Shown here: positions 1 to 8,593 of the stretch, one piece after another
Layout: every line of letters starts with the position of its first letter
Position numbering within the stretch: the stretch's first letter is position 1
NCBI GenBank assembly: GCA_900544225.1
Contig: UQUD01000002.1
Span: forward strand, 1 to 53,907
Origin: an uncultured Collinsella sp.
GTDB taxonomy: Bacteria > Actinomycetota > Coriobacteriia > Coriobacteriales > Coriobacteriaceae
Direction: 5' to 3'
DNA: 53,907 bases
Translations under genes and position numbers: made by a program
The notes under the pieces: generated by a model
What the model was told of the DNA's origin: nothing
The model's database searches: none
Seen by the model: the letters and a program-made list of their open reading frames with translations, nothing else

Positions 1-1949
1 TCGGCTGCGGCCTGCGCGTGCGCGGCGCCCAAGTCGACCTCGAGCGACAGGCCCGCCTGGCGCAGGCGCTCCAGCACGGCAAGGTTCTCGGGCACGGCCA
101 GGAACTGCTTGACGCTCGCCGCAATCTTGGGACCGATGCCCTCGCACTCGGCGATGTCCTCTTCACTCGCCAAGATGAGCTTGTCAATCGACAGGAATCG
201 CTCGGCGATGACCTCGCCCACACTCTTGCCCACATGGCGGATACCCAGGGCAAACAGCACGCGACCGAGCGACTGGCTCTTGGACTTGTTGAGCTCGGCG
301 ATGATCTTTTCGGCCGTCTTGAGGCCTACCGGGATGGGGTCGCCCTTCTTAACGCCCTTTTTGCTGTTGGAGCTGGCATAGGTGCGCCCCGTGTCCAGGC
401 CTGCGATGTCGTCGACCGTGAGCTGGTAGAAGTCCGCGACATCGTGAATCAGCCCGGCGGCGATCATCTTGTCGACAATCTCGTCGCCTAGGCCATCAAC
501 GTCCATGCAGCCGCGGCTCACCCAGTGAAGCAGGCGCTCCTTGAGCTGCGCGGGGCAATCGATGGAGACGCAGCGGTAGGCAACCTCGCCGTCCTCGTGA
601 ACCACGGGACTACCGCACACGGGGCAGACCTCGGGCATGTGCCAGTCGACCGAATCAGCCGGGCGCTTGTCGAGTACCGGGCCCACGACCTCGGGGATTA
701 CGTCGCCCGCCTTGTGCACGATGATAGTGTCGCCCTCGCGCACGTTTTTGCGACGGATCTCGTCGATGTTGTGTAGCGTGGCGCGCGCGATAGTGGAGCC
801 GGCAACCGTCACCGGGTCGAACTCGGCGACCGGCGTGAGCACACCGGTGCGGCCCACCTGGATACGAATCTCGCGCAGGACGGTCTGTTTTTCCTCGGGC
901 GGGAACTTAAAGGCAATGGCCCAGCGTGGTGCGCGGGCGGTAAAGCCCAGGTCGAGCTGCTGCTGGAAGCTGTCGACCTTTACGACCACGCCGTCGATGT
1001 CGTAGTCCAGGTCACCGCGATGCTCGAGGGCCTGGGCGCAGAACTCGTGAACCTCGGCCGGCGCGGCGCAACGAGCCACGTTGGGGTTGACGCTAAAGCC
1101 GGCGCTACGAAGCCAGTCCAGAAACTCGCGCTGGCTGTGGACGTGCAGCGGGTCGGTATCGGCGATGGCATAGATAAAGGTGGCCAGGTCGCGGCGCGCC
1201 GTGACCTTGGGGTCTTTCTGACGCAGGCTGCCGGCGGCGGCGTTGCGCGGGTTGGCGAAGGGGTCGCGCCCCTCGGCATCGGCCTCTTCATTCAGACGCA
1301 CAAAGCTGCCCTTGGGCATATAGACCTCGCCGCGCACCTCGATGGTGCGCTCGCGGTCAGCGCCCATGTGGGCGAGCGCCGGCTCGGACAGGTGCATGGG
1401 CACATCCTTGATGGTGCGCACATTGAGCGACACGTCCTCGCCCGTGGTGCCGTCGCCGCGCGTGGCGGCGCGCACAAAGGTGCCGTTTTGGTAGGTAAGC
1501 GCCACGCCCAGACCGTCGATCTTAAGCTCACAGGTATAGGTGACGCTACCGGCACCGAGCGCATCCTCGGTGCGCTGGAGCCAAGCGTCGAGCTCGTCCA
1601 GGTCCATGGCATCGTCCATGGAATACATGCGTGCCATGTGCGTAACCGGCGTAAACTGCTCGCTCACGTAGCCGCCCACGCGCTGGGTATAGCTGTCGGG
1701 CGTCACCAGGTCGGGGTAGGTCGCCTCGATTTCCTGCAGCTCAACGAGCATTTTGTCAAAGGCGGCGTCCGTGATCTCGGGCGCGTCGAGCATGTAGTAG
1801 CGATAGGCGTGGTAATCGAGCTCGTGGCGCAGCTCGGCCGCACGCGTTGCCGCCTGGGCACGGGCATCGGTCGGTGCGGTGGCTTCCGCGGTCGTGGGCG
1901 TTTCGGTATCGATATCCACGCCGTCACCAAACAGGCTCGATTGCTCCAT
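1..1949 (-). CDS. ligA: NAD-dependent DNA ligase LigA (3' end cut off by the window)
   Basis: Seals nicks in duplex DNA using NAD+ during replication and repair. About 649 residues are readable from the ATG at 1949. The adenylation motif CELKIDG puts the catalytic lysine at residue 143. An N-terminal Ia-like region (HELDYHAYRYYMLD) precedes it and an OB-fold region follows. A Cys4 zinc finger is formed by C442, C445, C460 and C465, and helix-hairpin-helix segments come after it (MDVDGLGDEIVDKM, EGIGPKIAASV). The BRCT domain expected at the C-terminus lies beyond base 1. It reads away from htrA with about 190 bases of leader upstream. Family assignment is firm; the gene is simply truncated by the window edge. 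Confidence 0.96.
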   Translation of the reverse strand, partial: MEQSSLFGDGVDIDTETPTTAEATAPTDARAQAATRAAELRHELDYHAYRYYMLDAPEITDAAFDKMLVELQEIEATYPDLVTPDSYTQRVGGYVSEQFTPVTHMARMYSMDDAMDLDELDAWLQRTEDALGAGSVTYTCELKIDGLGVALTYQNGTFVRAATRGDGTTGEDVSLNVRTIKDVPMHLSEPALAHMGADRERTIEVRGEVYMPKGSFVRLNEEADAEGRDPFANPRNAAAGSLRQKDPKVTARRDLATFIYAIADTDPLHVHSQREFLDWLRSAGFSVNPNVARCAAPAEVHEFCAQALEHRGDLDYDIDGVVVKVDSFQQQLDLGFTARAPRWAIAFKFPPEEKQTVLREIRIQVGRTGVLTPVAEFDPVTVAGSTIARATLHNIDEIRRKNVREGDTIIVHKAGDVIPEVVGPVLDKRPADSVDWHMPEVCPVCGSPVVHEDGEVAYRCVSIDCPAQLKERLLHWVSRGCMDVDGLGDEIVDKMIAAGLIHDVADFYQLTVDDIAGLDTGRTYASSNSKKGVKKGDPIPVGLKTAEKIIAELNKSKSQSLGRVLFALGIRHVGKSVGEVIAERFLSIDKLILASEEDIAECEGIGPKIAASVKQFLAVPENLAVLERLRQAGLSLEVDLGAAHAQAAA

Positions 1950-2130
1950 AGCGGCACTCCTTCGCTCGATTTCAAACGGATACTAGAGTACCACCGGTCA
2001 CCATGGCGCCGAATAGCCCTTTCGAACCGCACCGAATCGGCAGCCGACGGACCGGGGCGGAGCGCGCGATCAAACCATGCCCTTGCCAGCTCTAATTGAT
2101 CCGTTTTCCTCCGTCCCCAACGGATCAATA

Positions 2131-2172
2131 AGAAAAGAGGGGCTGTCCCACACTTGGCGGGACAGCCCCTCT
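2131..2172 (-). terminator. Intrinsic terminator of the htrA gene
   Basis: A perfect 14-bp stem (2136-2149 with 2159-2172) and a 9-base loop are followed on the minus strand by TTTTCTTATT. It lies 27 bases past the stop codon of the protease gene. Confidence 0.9.
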
Positions 2173-2198
2173 GGCTTCGGCATATGCGAAACGGCTCG

Positions 2199-3659
2199 CT
2201 AGTAGCCCTGGCCGTAGCCCTGGCCCTGACCCTGCTGGCCCAGCAGCTCCTCCAGGTACTGGCGCAGCTGCTCGTCGGTAATACCGCCGTTGCCGGTGTC
2301 GGTCGAGCTGTCGTCCTGCTGCTGGTTCTGCAACTCCTCATCGGAGCCCAGCTCAACCGTGACCTTCTTCTCGTCCTTGCCACGCATAAGCGTGATCTCG
2401 ACCTTCTCGCCCACCTCGTGGCTGCGCAGTGCGATGATCAGGCCATCGGCGCTCGTGATCTCGTCGTCGCCCAGCTTGGTGATGACGTCGCCCTCCTGAA
2501 TTCCGGCCTTAGCAGCAGGACCATCCTCAACGACGCTCGCCACATACGCGCCGCTATCGGTGCTCAGCTTGTTGGTGCGGGCGTTAAGCGCATTGACGCT
2601 CGAAAGTGTGGCGCCCAGATACGGATGAACCGGCGTCTTGCCGCCGATGATCTGGTCGGCAATGTTCTTGGCGTAGTTAACGGGAATAGCAAAGCCCACG
2701 CCCGAGCTGGAGCCCGAATAGCTCTCGATGAGCGAGTTGATGCCCACCAGCTCACCATTGTCGTTAACGAGCGCGCCACCCGAGTTGCCCGGGTTGATGG
2801 CGGCATCGGTCTGGATCATGTTGGCATAGATAGTGTTACCGTTGGTAGAGCTCATGGCCGTGGAGCGATACAGTGCCGACACAATGCCCGTGGAGACAGA
2901 CTGCTCGTTGCCGAACGGCGAGCCGATGGCCATGACCCACTCGCCCACGTTGAGCTTGGAGGAATCACCGATCTCGATCGGCGTGAGCTTGGAGGCGTCG
3001 GCATCCTTGAGCTTGATGACGGCCAGGTCGCTCGAGGCATCGTTGCCCACGAACTCGGCCTCGTAGGTGGTACCGTCGTCCATGGTCACCACGTACTGGT
3101 CGTAGCCATCAACCACATGGTTGTTGGTGAGGATGTGGCCCTCGGTATCGAGCACCACGCCCGAACCGACGCTGCCCGAGCCATCCGACTCGTCAGCAGA
3201 CTGCGAAAGCGAGCCATTCTGGCTGCCGCTCGAAGTGGCAGTGATGGAAACGACGGAGGGCAGAGCCTTGGCGGAAACGGCCTCGGCCAGCGTAGTATCC
3301 TCGGAGTCAATGGTGATCTTTTGCGTCGACGAACCCGAAGCACCCGCCGTCACGGCATTCTTTCCGCCGCCAATGTTGAGCGTGCCACTCATAATGAGCG
3401 CGATGACCAACAGGGCGCCGCATGCGCAGCCGGCGAGTGCTGTAATAAAGATCGGCAGCTTTTTGGTCTTGGTCTTGACCACCGTGTGCTTGTTCACGAC
3501 CTGTTGGCCGCCCAGCGGCTGGCCGGTCTGTGTGTCGTAAGCCTGCACGTAGGGAATGTTGCTACCGGCAGGCGTCGACTCCACCTGCACACGCGGCTGC
3601 TGCTGGGTCTCGCCAGCGTTGCCCGCATCCCGGGGACGCTGGGAATCGTTCTCGCTCAT
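2199..3659 (-). CDS. htrA: HtrA/DegP-type membrane-anchored serine protease with PDZ domain
   Basis: Quality-control protease acting on misfolded proteins outside the cytoplasmic membrane. The 486-residue protein has a Gln/Pro-rich cytoplasmic N-terminus, one membrane segment (about residues 66-90, FITALAGCACGALLVIALIM), a Ser/Thr/Gly-rich linker, a trypsin-like domain and a C-terminal PDZ domain (about 370-460). The triad is visible: H181 in TNNHVV, D211 in SSDLAVIKL and S293 in GNSGGA, with spacing typical of the family. The tail is rich in Gln and Gly. The start at 3659 (MSEND) is preferred over an in-frame ATG 13 codons upstream because GAAAGGA sits at the right distance. It is a single gene with its own terminator. 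Confidence 0.95.
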   Translation of the reverse strand: MSENDSQRPRDAGNAGETQQQPRVQVESTPAGSNIPYVQAYDTQTGQPLGGQQVVNKHTVVKTKTKKLPIFITALAGCACGALLVIALIMSGTLNIGGGKNAVTAGASGSSTQKITIDSEDTTLAEAVSAKALPSVVSITATSSGSQNGSLSQSADESDGSGSVGSGVVLDTEGHILTNNHVVDGYDQYVVTMDDGTTYEAEFVGNDASSDLAVIKLKDADASKLTPIEIGDSSKLNVGEWVMAIGSPFGNEQSVSTGIVSALYRSTAMSSTNGNTIYANMIQTDAAINPGNSGGALVNDNGELVGINSLIESYSGSSSGVGFAIPVNYAKNIADQIIGGKTPVHPYLGATLSSVNALNARTNKLSTDSGAYVASVVEDGPAAKAGIQEGDVITKLGDDEITSADGLIIALRSHEVGEKVEITLMRGKDEKKVTVELGSDEELQNQQQDDSSTDTGNGGITDEQLRQYLEELLGQQGQGQGYGQGY

Positions 3660-3688
3660 AGCTGCGATCCTTTCGTCAAATAACCAAA

Positions 3689-3712
3689 GGCCCGCCAAAC
3701 ATGTGGCGGGCC
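3689..3712 (-). other. 9-bp hairpin in the htrA leader
   Basis: GGCCCGCCA (3689-3697) pairs with TGGCGGGCC (3704-3712) just upstream of the htrA ribosome-binding site. On the minus strand it is followed by a T-rich stretch (TTTGGTTATTTG), so it could act as a weak attenuator or simply as a 5'-UTR structure. Confidence 0.5.
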
Positions 3713-3824
3713 ATCATTGTTCACGTTGAGTTGTACCCCAATATGCGGGCGAACGTGTATGAGAACGCAATCTTTTAGGAAGGCTTAAGTTCTGTTGCAG
3801 GCCCGAAAGGACCCGGCCCACGGC

Positions 3825-3861
3825 AAAACCACCACAAAGGTGCCTGTCCCCTTTGTGGTGG
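3825..3861 (-). terminator. Intrinsic terminator of the GlnR-like regulator
   Basis: A 12-bp perfect stem (3829-3840 with 3850-3861) is followed on the minus strand by TTTTGCC. It starts five bases past the stop codon and separates the regulator from htrA. Confidence 0.85.
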
Positions 3862-3865
3862 AAAT

Positions 3866-4528
3866 CTAGTCCTTAAACAGATAGCCAACGCCGCGGACGG
3901 TGGTGATGTGCGCCGCTATCTGCGGGCCCACCTTGGAGCGGATGCGTCGGATGTGCACGTCGACGGTGCGCGTGCCGCCGCAGTACTCAAAGCCCCACAC
4001 GCGGTGCAGCAGCACCTCGCGGCTGTAGGCGCGGTTGGGGTGCGTCGCCAAAAAACTCAGCAGCGAGTACTCCATCAGCGTCAGGTCGATGGGCTCGTTA
4101 TCGAGCGTCACCTGGTAGGTAGCCAAGTTGATCTCGAGGTTGTCAATGTTGAGCACATCGTCGGCGGTAACGGTCTCCTCCTCGCCCATCAGGCGCTGCG
4201 CGCGAGCCTTGAGCTCGTTGGGCGTCGCCGTGGGGCATACAAAGTCGGCATGCGCGTGATTCGGCAGACGCAGGGTGCCGAGCGCCTCGTCGTCGACAAT
4301 CACCAACATGGGAACGCCGCCGCGGTCGTCGAGCCATTTGGCAATCTGATCGATGCGGTCGCTGCGGATGCCATCGGAATCGAGGATCAGCAGGTCAAAG
4401 TCGTGCGCTGCGGTCGGCGAATCGGGGGTTGCCAGGCTCACCTCGACACCCAGGGTGGTCGTCAAGCTGCGGGCAAACTCGTGGAAGCGCGTCGTGCGCG
4501 CCATGAACAGGGCACTCTTTTCGGACAT
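3866..4528 (-). CDS. GlnR-like orphan OmpR-family response regulator
   Basis: Predicted transcription factor of 220 residues. The N-terminal half is a degenerate receiver domain: an Asp follows the FDLLILD strand, but the acidic pocket and the switch residues of normal receivers are not evident. The C-terminal half is a winged helix (about 125-218) containing YCGGTRTVDVHIRRIRSKVG. That stretch resembles actinobacterial GlnR closely (from memory, FGGTRTVDVHVRRLRAKLG in Streptomyces). No sensor kinase gene is adjacent, and the gene lies 50 bases downstream of glnA, so a role in nitrogen control is likely. The start at 4528 has GGAGG upstream; a longer frame to 4612 would run into glnA and is not favoured. 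It could instead be another atypical OmpR-family regulator. Confidence 0.8.
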   Translation of the reverse strand: MSEKSALFMARTTRFHEFARSLTTTLGVEVSLATPDSPTAAHDFDLLILDSDGIRSDRIDQIAKWLDDRGGVPMLVIVDDEALGTLRLPNHAHADFVCPTATPNELKARAQRLMGEEETVTADDVLNIDNLEINLATYQVTLDNEPIDLTLMEYSLLSFLATHPNRAYSREVLLHRVWGFEYCGGTRTVDVHIRRIRSKVGPQIAAHITTVRGVGYLFKD

Positions 4529-4578
4529 ATCGGCCTCCAAAGAAATGAGCTCAATCGTACTGAAACAAGCCAGCGCGA

Positions 4579-5916
4579 TTAGGAGTTCGCCAGGTAGTGC
4601 TTGATCTCCCACTCGGTGATCGTAGACTCAAACTTATGCCACTCGTCACGCTTCTTTTTGAGGAAGAAGCTGTGGATGTGCTCGCCGAGGGCATCCTTCA
4701 TAAACTGCGAGTCCTCAAATACGTCGAGCGCCTCTTTGAGCGAGCGCGGCAGCGGCGTATAACCGGCCTCGAGCATCTGACGGTCGGTAAGCTTGAGCGT
4801 CTCGGCCGTGGCCTCGGGCGGGAGTTCCAGCTTGCGCTCGATGCCGTCGAGACCGGCCGCCAGCGTGACGGCGTTGACCAGGTACGGGTTGGCCATGGGG
4901 TCGGGGCTACGAAGCTCGATGCGCGTGGACAGCTGCTTGCCGGGCTTGTAGACCGGGATGCGGACCATGCTCGCGCGGTTGCGCAGGCCCCACGTGGCGT
5001 ACTGCGGCACGGAGTCGCCGCCCGTGGTGATGCGCTTGTACGAGTTGACCGTGGGGTTGGTGATGGCGCTGATCTCGCGCGCGTGCGCCAGAATGCCGGC
5101 CATGTAGTGCTTGGCGATATCGGAGAGGTGGTACTTCTCGTCGTCCTCGCCCCAAAAGACGTTGTTGCCGTCGTGGTTGAACAGCGACTGATGCAAAAAC
5201 ATGGCGCTGCCGTCCTCGCCCGCCAACGGCTTGGGCATAAAAGAGGCGTGGCAACCGCTCTCGTAAGCCTGCTGCTTAATGATGAGTTTGGCCGTGGTGA
5301 TGGCGTCGGACATGCTTAAGGCCTCGGCGTGGCGCAGGCTCATGCCGTGCTGCGAGCGGCCGGCGGCGTGGAAGGTATACTCCACGGGCACGGACATCTT
5401 CTCGAGCGTGAGGACCGTATTGCGACGCAGGTCGCGGGCGGCATCGCTCACCGAAAGATCAAAGTAGCCCACGTTGTCGAGCGGCTCGGGGGTATGCTCG
5501 TCGGGGAAGTAGTAATACTCCAGCTCGGCACCCACGTTGAGCAGATAGCCAGCCTTCTCGGCCTTGCGGAACATGCGGCGCAGGGCATCGCGTGGATCGC
5601 CGGCAAAGGGCTTGCAATCGGGAGTGCACACGTCGCAGAACACGCGGGCAACGCCGTTGTGGCTCGGGCGCCACGGCAAAATCTGGAAGGTCGAAGCATC
5701 GGGAAACGCCAGCATGTCGGCTTCCTCGGGCGTGGCAAAGCCCTCGATGGCGGAGCCGTCAAAACCAATACCCTCCTCAAAAGCGACCTCGAGGTCCTCG
5801 GGGCTAATGGCAAAGTTCTTGAGGCGGCCGAGAATGTCGACAAACCACAGACGCACAAAGCGGATGTCACGCTGCTCTACGGAGCGGAGTACGTAATCGA
5901 TGTTCTGCTGGTTCAT
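4579..5916 (-). CDS. glnA: Glutamine synthetase type I (GSI-alpha)
   Basis: Makes glutamine from glutamate, ammonia and ATP as a cytoplasmic dodecamer. The 445-residue length and the motifs fit GSI: GFDGSAIEGF near residue 50, the ATP-binding stretch FMPKPLAGEDGSAMFLHQS, NPTVNSYKRI, and RASMVRIP. The adenylylated tyrosine motif (NLYDLP) of the beta type is absent; the matching region reads KLELPPEATAETLKL. This points to the alpha type, which is controlled by transcription and feedback rather than by adenylylation. The GlnR-like regulator follows directly. A GlnR-box-like sequence lies about 65-80 bases upstream of the start. Confidence 0.96.
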   Translation of the reverse strand: MNQQNIDYVLRSVEQRDIRFVRLWFVDILGRLKNFAISPEDLEVAFEEGIGFDGSAIEGFATPEEADMLAFPDASTFQILPWRPSHNGVARVFCDVCTPDCKPFAGDPRDALRRMFRKAEKAGYLLNVGAELEYYYFPDEHTPEPLDNVGYFDLSVSDAARDLRRNTVLTLEKMSVPVEYTFHAAGRSQHGMSLRHAEALSMSDAITTAKLIIKQQAYESGCHASFMPKPLAGEDGSAMFLHQSLFNHDGNNVFWGEDDEKYHLSDIAKHYMAGILAHAREISAITNPTVNSYKRITTGGDSVPQYATWGLRNRASMVRIPVYKPGKQLSTRIELRSPDPMANPYLVNAVTLAAGLDGIERKLELPPEATAETLKLTDRQMLEAGYTPLPRSLKEALDVFEDSQFMKDALGEHIHSFFLKKKRDEWHKFESTITEWEIKHYLANS

Positions 5917-5981
5917 GTCGCTCCCCTTTCTTTCGGGCGGGTTTCGACTGGTCTATATCGCAGATACTATCGCAGAAAAAT

Positions 5982-5997
5982 GTTTCCGCAGGGTTAA
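5982..5997 (-). promoter_or_regulatory. Candidate GlnR half-box upstream of glnA
   Basis: On the minus strand TTAAC is followed by six bases and GAAAC, the same arrangement as one half of the actinobacterial GlnR box (gTnAC-n6-GaAAC). A second GAAAC lies at 5941-5945. This is a match by eye to a short motif, so it is suggestive only. Confidence 0.45.
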
Positions 5998-6050
5998 AGC
6001 GTATCAAGCGCTCAAAAAACGTGCGCGAACAGGCAGTTGCGAACGAGCGG

Positions 6051-7073
6051 CTAGCGCGAGGTCGAAGCGCGGTGTTCGATGTGACCGGGGATCTCGATGC
6101 GTTTGGGCGCCAGCTTTGCGGCCTCGCCCACGGTGGTGGTAACAACGTCGATGCGCTCGGACAGGCGCTCGACCACACGCTCGGCAATGGTGAGGGTGTC
6201 CTGCGCGGCCGTGGTCACGCCGCCAAAGAGCACATGGTTCCAGGGGTAGTCGTCAAACGTCGCGATCTTGAACCCCGCCGGCAGCGAGGGTCCCAACTGT
6301 GCCAGCGCCTCGGTCAGACGCAGAAAGACCAGGCCGTTGACGGCAATGAGGCCGAGCTTTTTGCCGGCATAGTCACGCATGGTCTCGTCCAAGCGGCCGA
6401 TGCCCGTGGCGCCACCGTCGGCCAGGGTGACAACCTCGCCCGCAAGTCCGCGGCGCGAAAGCTCGTCAGTAAAGGCCTCGGCGCGCTCTCGACGCACGGG
6501 GCTATCGTCGCTTGCCTCGGTGAGCAGGCACAGACGCTCGCTGCCCGCAGCGGCCAAGGCGTCTACCAAGCCGGCGACTAGCTCACGGTTGTTAGATGTC
6601 ACCAGATCGACACCGCCGTCGGCAACATCGCGGTCGAGCAGCACAACGGGCAGACGTCCCGCTGCCGCGGCGATCGCCTCGTCATTACCTCCGCAGGTGT
6701 TGACGACCAGGCCGTCCACGCCGGCATCGATAAGTCTGGTGAGCGACTCCGCTTCCTTGGCGGGGTCGTTGCCGCTAATGGCCGTCATAAGCGAGCAGCC
6801 GCGCGCGGCGGCACTGGCGGAAAGTCCTTCGAGCATGGCGCTCGAGAACGGGTTGGCGATGTCGGCCAGGATCACACCGATGAGGTTGGTCCGCGAGCTG
6901 CGCAGATTGCGCGCGGCGGCACGCGGGCGATAGCCGGTGCGCTCGATAACCGCCGCGATGCGAGCACGGGTTTCCTCGGTCATTTGCCCGGGGCGGTTGT
7001 TGAGATAGCGCGAGACCGTGGCCGGACTCACGCCCGCCTCGGCGGCAATGTCCTTGATTCTCATCTGCGCCAT
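6051..7073 (-). CDS. LacI-family regulator, divergent from kdgK-eda (KdgR-like)
   Basis: Predicted sugar-responsive repressor of 340 residues. The N-terminal helix-turn-helix reads IKDIAAEAGVSPATVSRYLNN, followed by the hinge region (YRPRAAARNLRSSRTNLIGV) and a periplasmic-binding-protein-like effector domain (ILADIANPFSSAMLEG, VDGLVVNTCG, VVLLDRD). It is read divergently from kdgK, and two LacI-type palindromes lie between them, so it very probably represses kdgK-eda and itself in response to KDG or a related acid. That role matches KdgR proteins of other bacteria in kind; the effector is inferred from context. Confidence 0.88.
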   Translation of the reverse strand: MAQMRIKDIAAEAGVSPATVSRYLNNRPGQMTEETRARIAAVIERTGYRPRAAARNLRSSRTNLIGVILADIANPFSSAMLEGLSASAAARGCSLMTAISGNDPAKEAESLTRLIDAGVDGLVVNTCGGNDEAIAAAAGRLPVVLLDRDVADGGVDLVTSNNRELVAGLVDALAAAGSERLCLLTEASDDSPVRRERAEAFTDELSRRGLAGEVVTLADGGATGIGRLDETMRDYAGKKLGLIAVNGLVFLRLTEALAQLGPSLPAGFKIATFDDYPWNHVLFGGVTTAAQDTLTIAERVVERLSERIDVVTTTVGEAAKLAPKRIEIPGHIEHRASTSR

Positions 7074-7173
7074 AGCGCACCCCGTTTCCCAATGTCGGCA
7101 GTCTGAGCCATTTTAGGCATTTTTAAAAATCTCGGTTGCAAAGCGCTGTAGGTGAGTATACTACAACTCGAAA

Positions 7174-7202
7174 CGAAACCGATTTCGTAAACCGATTTCG
7201 GT
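7174..7202. promoter_or_regulatory. Two tandem LacI-type operators between the regulator and kdgK
   Basis: CGAAA-CCGA-TTTCG (7174-7187) and ACCGA-TT-TCGGT (7191-7202) are each perfect 5-bp inverted repeats, with centres 16 bp apart. They share the core AAACCGATTTCG. They sit downstream of TATAC at 7157-7161 and upstream of the kdgK leader hairpin. The divergent LacI protein is the natural ligand. Confidence 0.75.
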
Positions 7203-7204
7203 GA

Positions 7205-7262
7205 GCGTTGGCACGCAGGTGCAAAGACGCACCCTACCGTCTTGGCACCTGCGTGCCAACGC
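7205..7262 (+). other. Very long leader hairpin upstream of kdgK
   Basis: Positions 7205-7222 pair perfectly with 7245-7262 (18 bp). After one mismatch, 7224-7229 pairs with 7238-7243 (6 bp), leaving an 8-base loop. The structure ends 27 bases before the kdgK ribosome-binding site and has no U-run, so it is not a standard terminator. Confidence 0.8.
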
Positions 7263-7305
7263 CATATCAAAGGTGTACGCACGAGCAAGAAGGAGCTACG
7301 CGACC

Positions 7306-8340
7306 ATGGGTAAAACGGTTCTTACCTTCGGCGAGATCATGATGAGGCTATCGCCCAAAGACCACCTGCGCATTGAGCAGGCGACCGAGTTTGATGTCCG
7401 CTACGGCGGCGCCGAGGCAAACACCGCGCTTTCCCTGGCCTACCAGGGCGACAAGGCCGCTTACGTCTCCGTTGTCCCGGCCAACCGTCTGGGCGAGTGC
7501 GCCCTGCGTTCGCTGAAGGCCTACGGCGTCGACACCACGCGCGTCGTGCGTCAGGGCGACCGTCTTGGCTCCTATGTGTTTGAGGTCGGTGCCTCGCAGC
7601 GCGGCAACGGCTGCGTCTACGACCGCAAGTTCTCTGCCATCAACATGGCCAAGCGCGATGTTTTTGACTGGGACGAGATCCTCAAGGGCATCGATGTCTT
7701 CTACTTCTCCGGCGTGACCCCCGCCGTCTCCGACGAGATGGCCGCCGCCTGCAAGGAGGCTCTCGCCGTCTGCCGCGCCAAGGGCATCACCACCGTGTGC
7801 GACGTGAACTATCGCGGCAAGATGTGGTCGCCCGAGAAATCGCAGGCCACCATGAAGGAACTCCTGCCGCTCGTCGACATCTGCATCGCCAACGACGAGG
7901 ATGCGCCTGCCGGCCTTGGCATGACCTGCGTCTCCGGCTCCCTTGCCCACGGCATCGAGGAGCGTGACACCTACGTCGAGATGGCCCGTCAGATTTGCGC
8001 CGAGTACGGCTGTAAGAAGGTCGCTTCGGTCGTCCGCAACATCTCCTGCGTCGAACGCTCCATCTGGATGGGCATGCTCTATGACGCCGAGAGCGACGCG
8101 CACTGGTTCTCCCCTGCCCACGACGTGCACGTGCTCGAGGGCGTTGCCGCCGGCGACGCTTTCAACGCCGGCCTCGTCCATGCCCTCATCAACGACTTTG
8201 ACCCGCAGGACGCCGTCAACTACGCGATTGCGGCCTCGATCCTCAAGCTCACCATCAAGGGCGATTCCAACTTGGTGACCGCCGACGAGATCGCCGTTGT
8301 GGCCAACGCCGCCGACGGTGGCACCCGCGTCGCGCGCTAG
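7306..8340 (+). CDS. kdgK: 2-dehydro-3-deoxygluconokinase (KDG kinase), PfkB family
   Basis: Phosphorylates KDG to 2-keto-3-deoxy-6-phosphogluconate, the step before Eda. The 344-residue protein begins TVLTFGEIMMRLSP and carries the PfkB substrate-side motif YGGAEANTALSLA. The C-terminal signature is LEGVAAGDAFNAGLVHAL, with the catalytic Asp in AAGDAF. The start at 7306 follows AAGGAG at 7290-7295; a longer in-frame reading from 7201 would run through the operator and hairpin. It is followed by eda after a 253-base gap, and control is probably by the divergent LacI protein. Four routes in or near this window (uronates, unsaturated uronates, aldonates) feed this enzyme. Confidence 0.93.
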   Translation: MGKTVLTFGEIMMRLSPKDHLRIEQATEFDVRYGGAEANTALSLAYQGDKAAYVSVVPANRLGECALRSLKAYGVDTTRVVRQGDRLGSYVFEVGASQRGNGCVYDRKFSAINMAKRDVFDWDEILKGIDVFYFSGVTPAVSDEMAAACKEALAVCRAKGITTVCDVNYRGKMWSPEKSQATMKELLPLVDICIANDEDAPAGLGMTCVSGSLAHGIEERDTYVEMARQICAEYGCKKVASVVRNISCVERSIWMGMLYDAESDAHWFSPAHDVHVLEGVAAGDAFNAGLVHALINDFDPQDAVNYAIAASILKLTIKGDSNLVTADEIAVVANAADGGTRVAR

Positions 8341-8354
8341 TCCGTCTCCATTCC

Positions 8355-8445
8355 GCGGGCCGCAGCTTTCCAATCCCATACCTCTGCGGCCCGCTCCCCG
8401 ATTCCTCCGGCCGGGCAAAACCACCAGTCCCATTCCGGTTTTGCC
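8355..8445 (+). other. Structured kdgK-eda intergenic region (two hairpins)
   Basis: The 253-base gap between kdgK and eda holds an 11-bp perfect inverted repeat (8355-8365 with 8384-8394) and a 9-bp one (8414-8422 with 8437-8445). Neither has a U-run. They may stabilise the kdgK message or lower read-through. No ORF is evident in the gap. Confidence 0.5.
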
Positions 8446-8593
8446 TGGCATTCCCTACACGACTGGTCGAGCAGCCGGTTTTGGAATTGCTTGAACCCCA
8501 AGCAGTGCCTCCGATAACCAATCCAAAATCGGCTCCTGACCAGCACATTTGCCAATCATGCGCCCATGCGCGCCACACATCGAAAGGAACATC

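Noticed and set aside
4529..4612. N-terminal extension of the GlnR-like protein
   Set aside because: It would overlap the end of glnA and has no ribosome-binding site, while GGAGG precedes the start at 4528.
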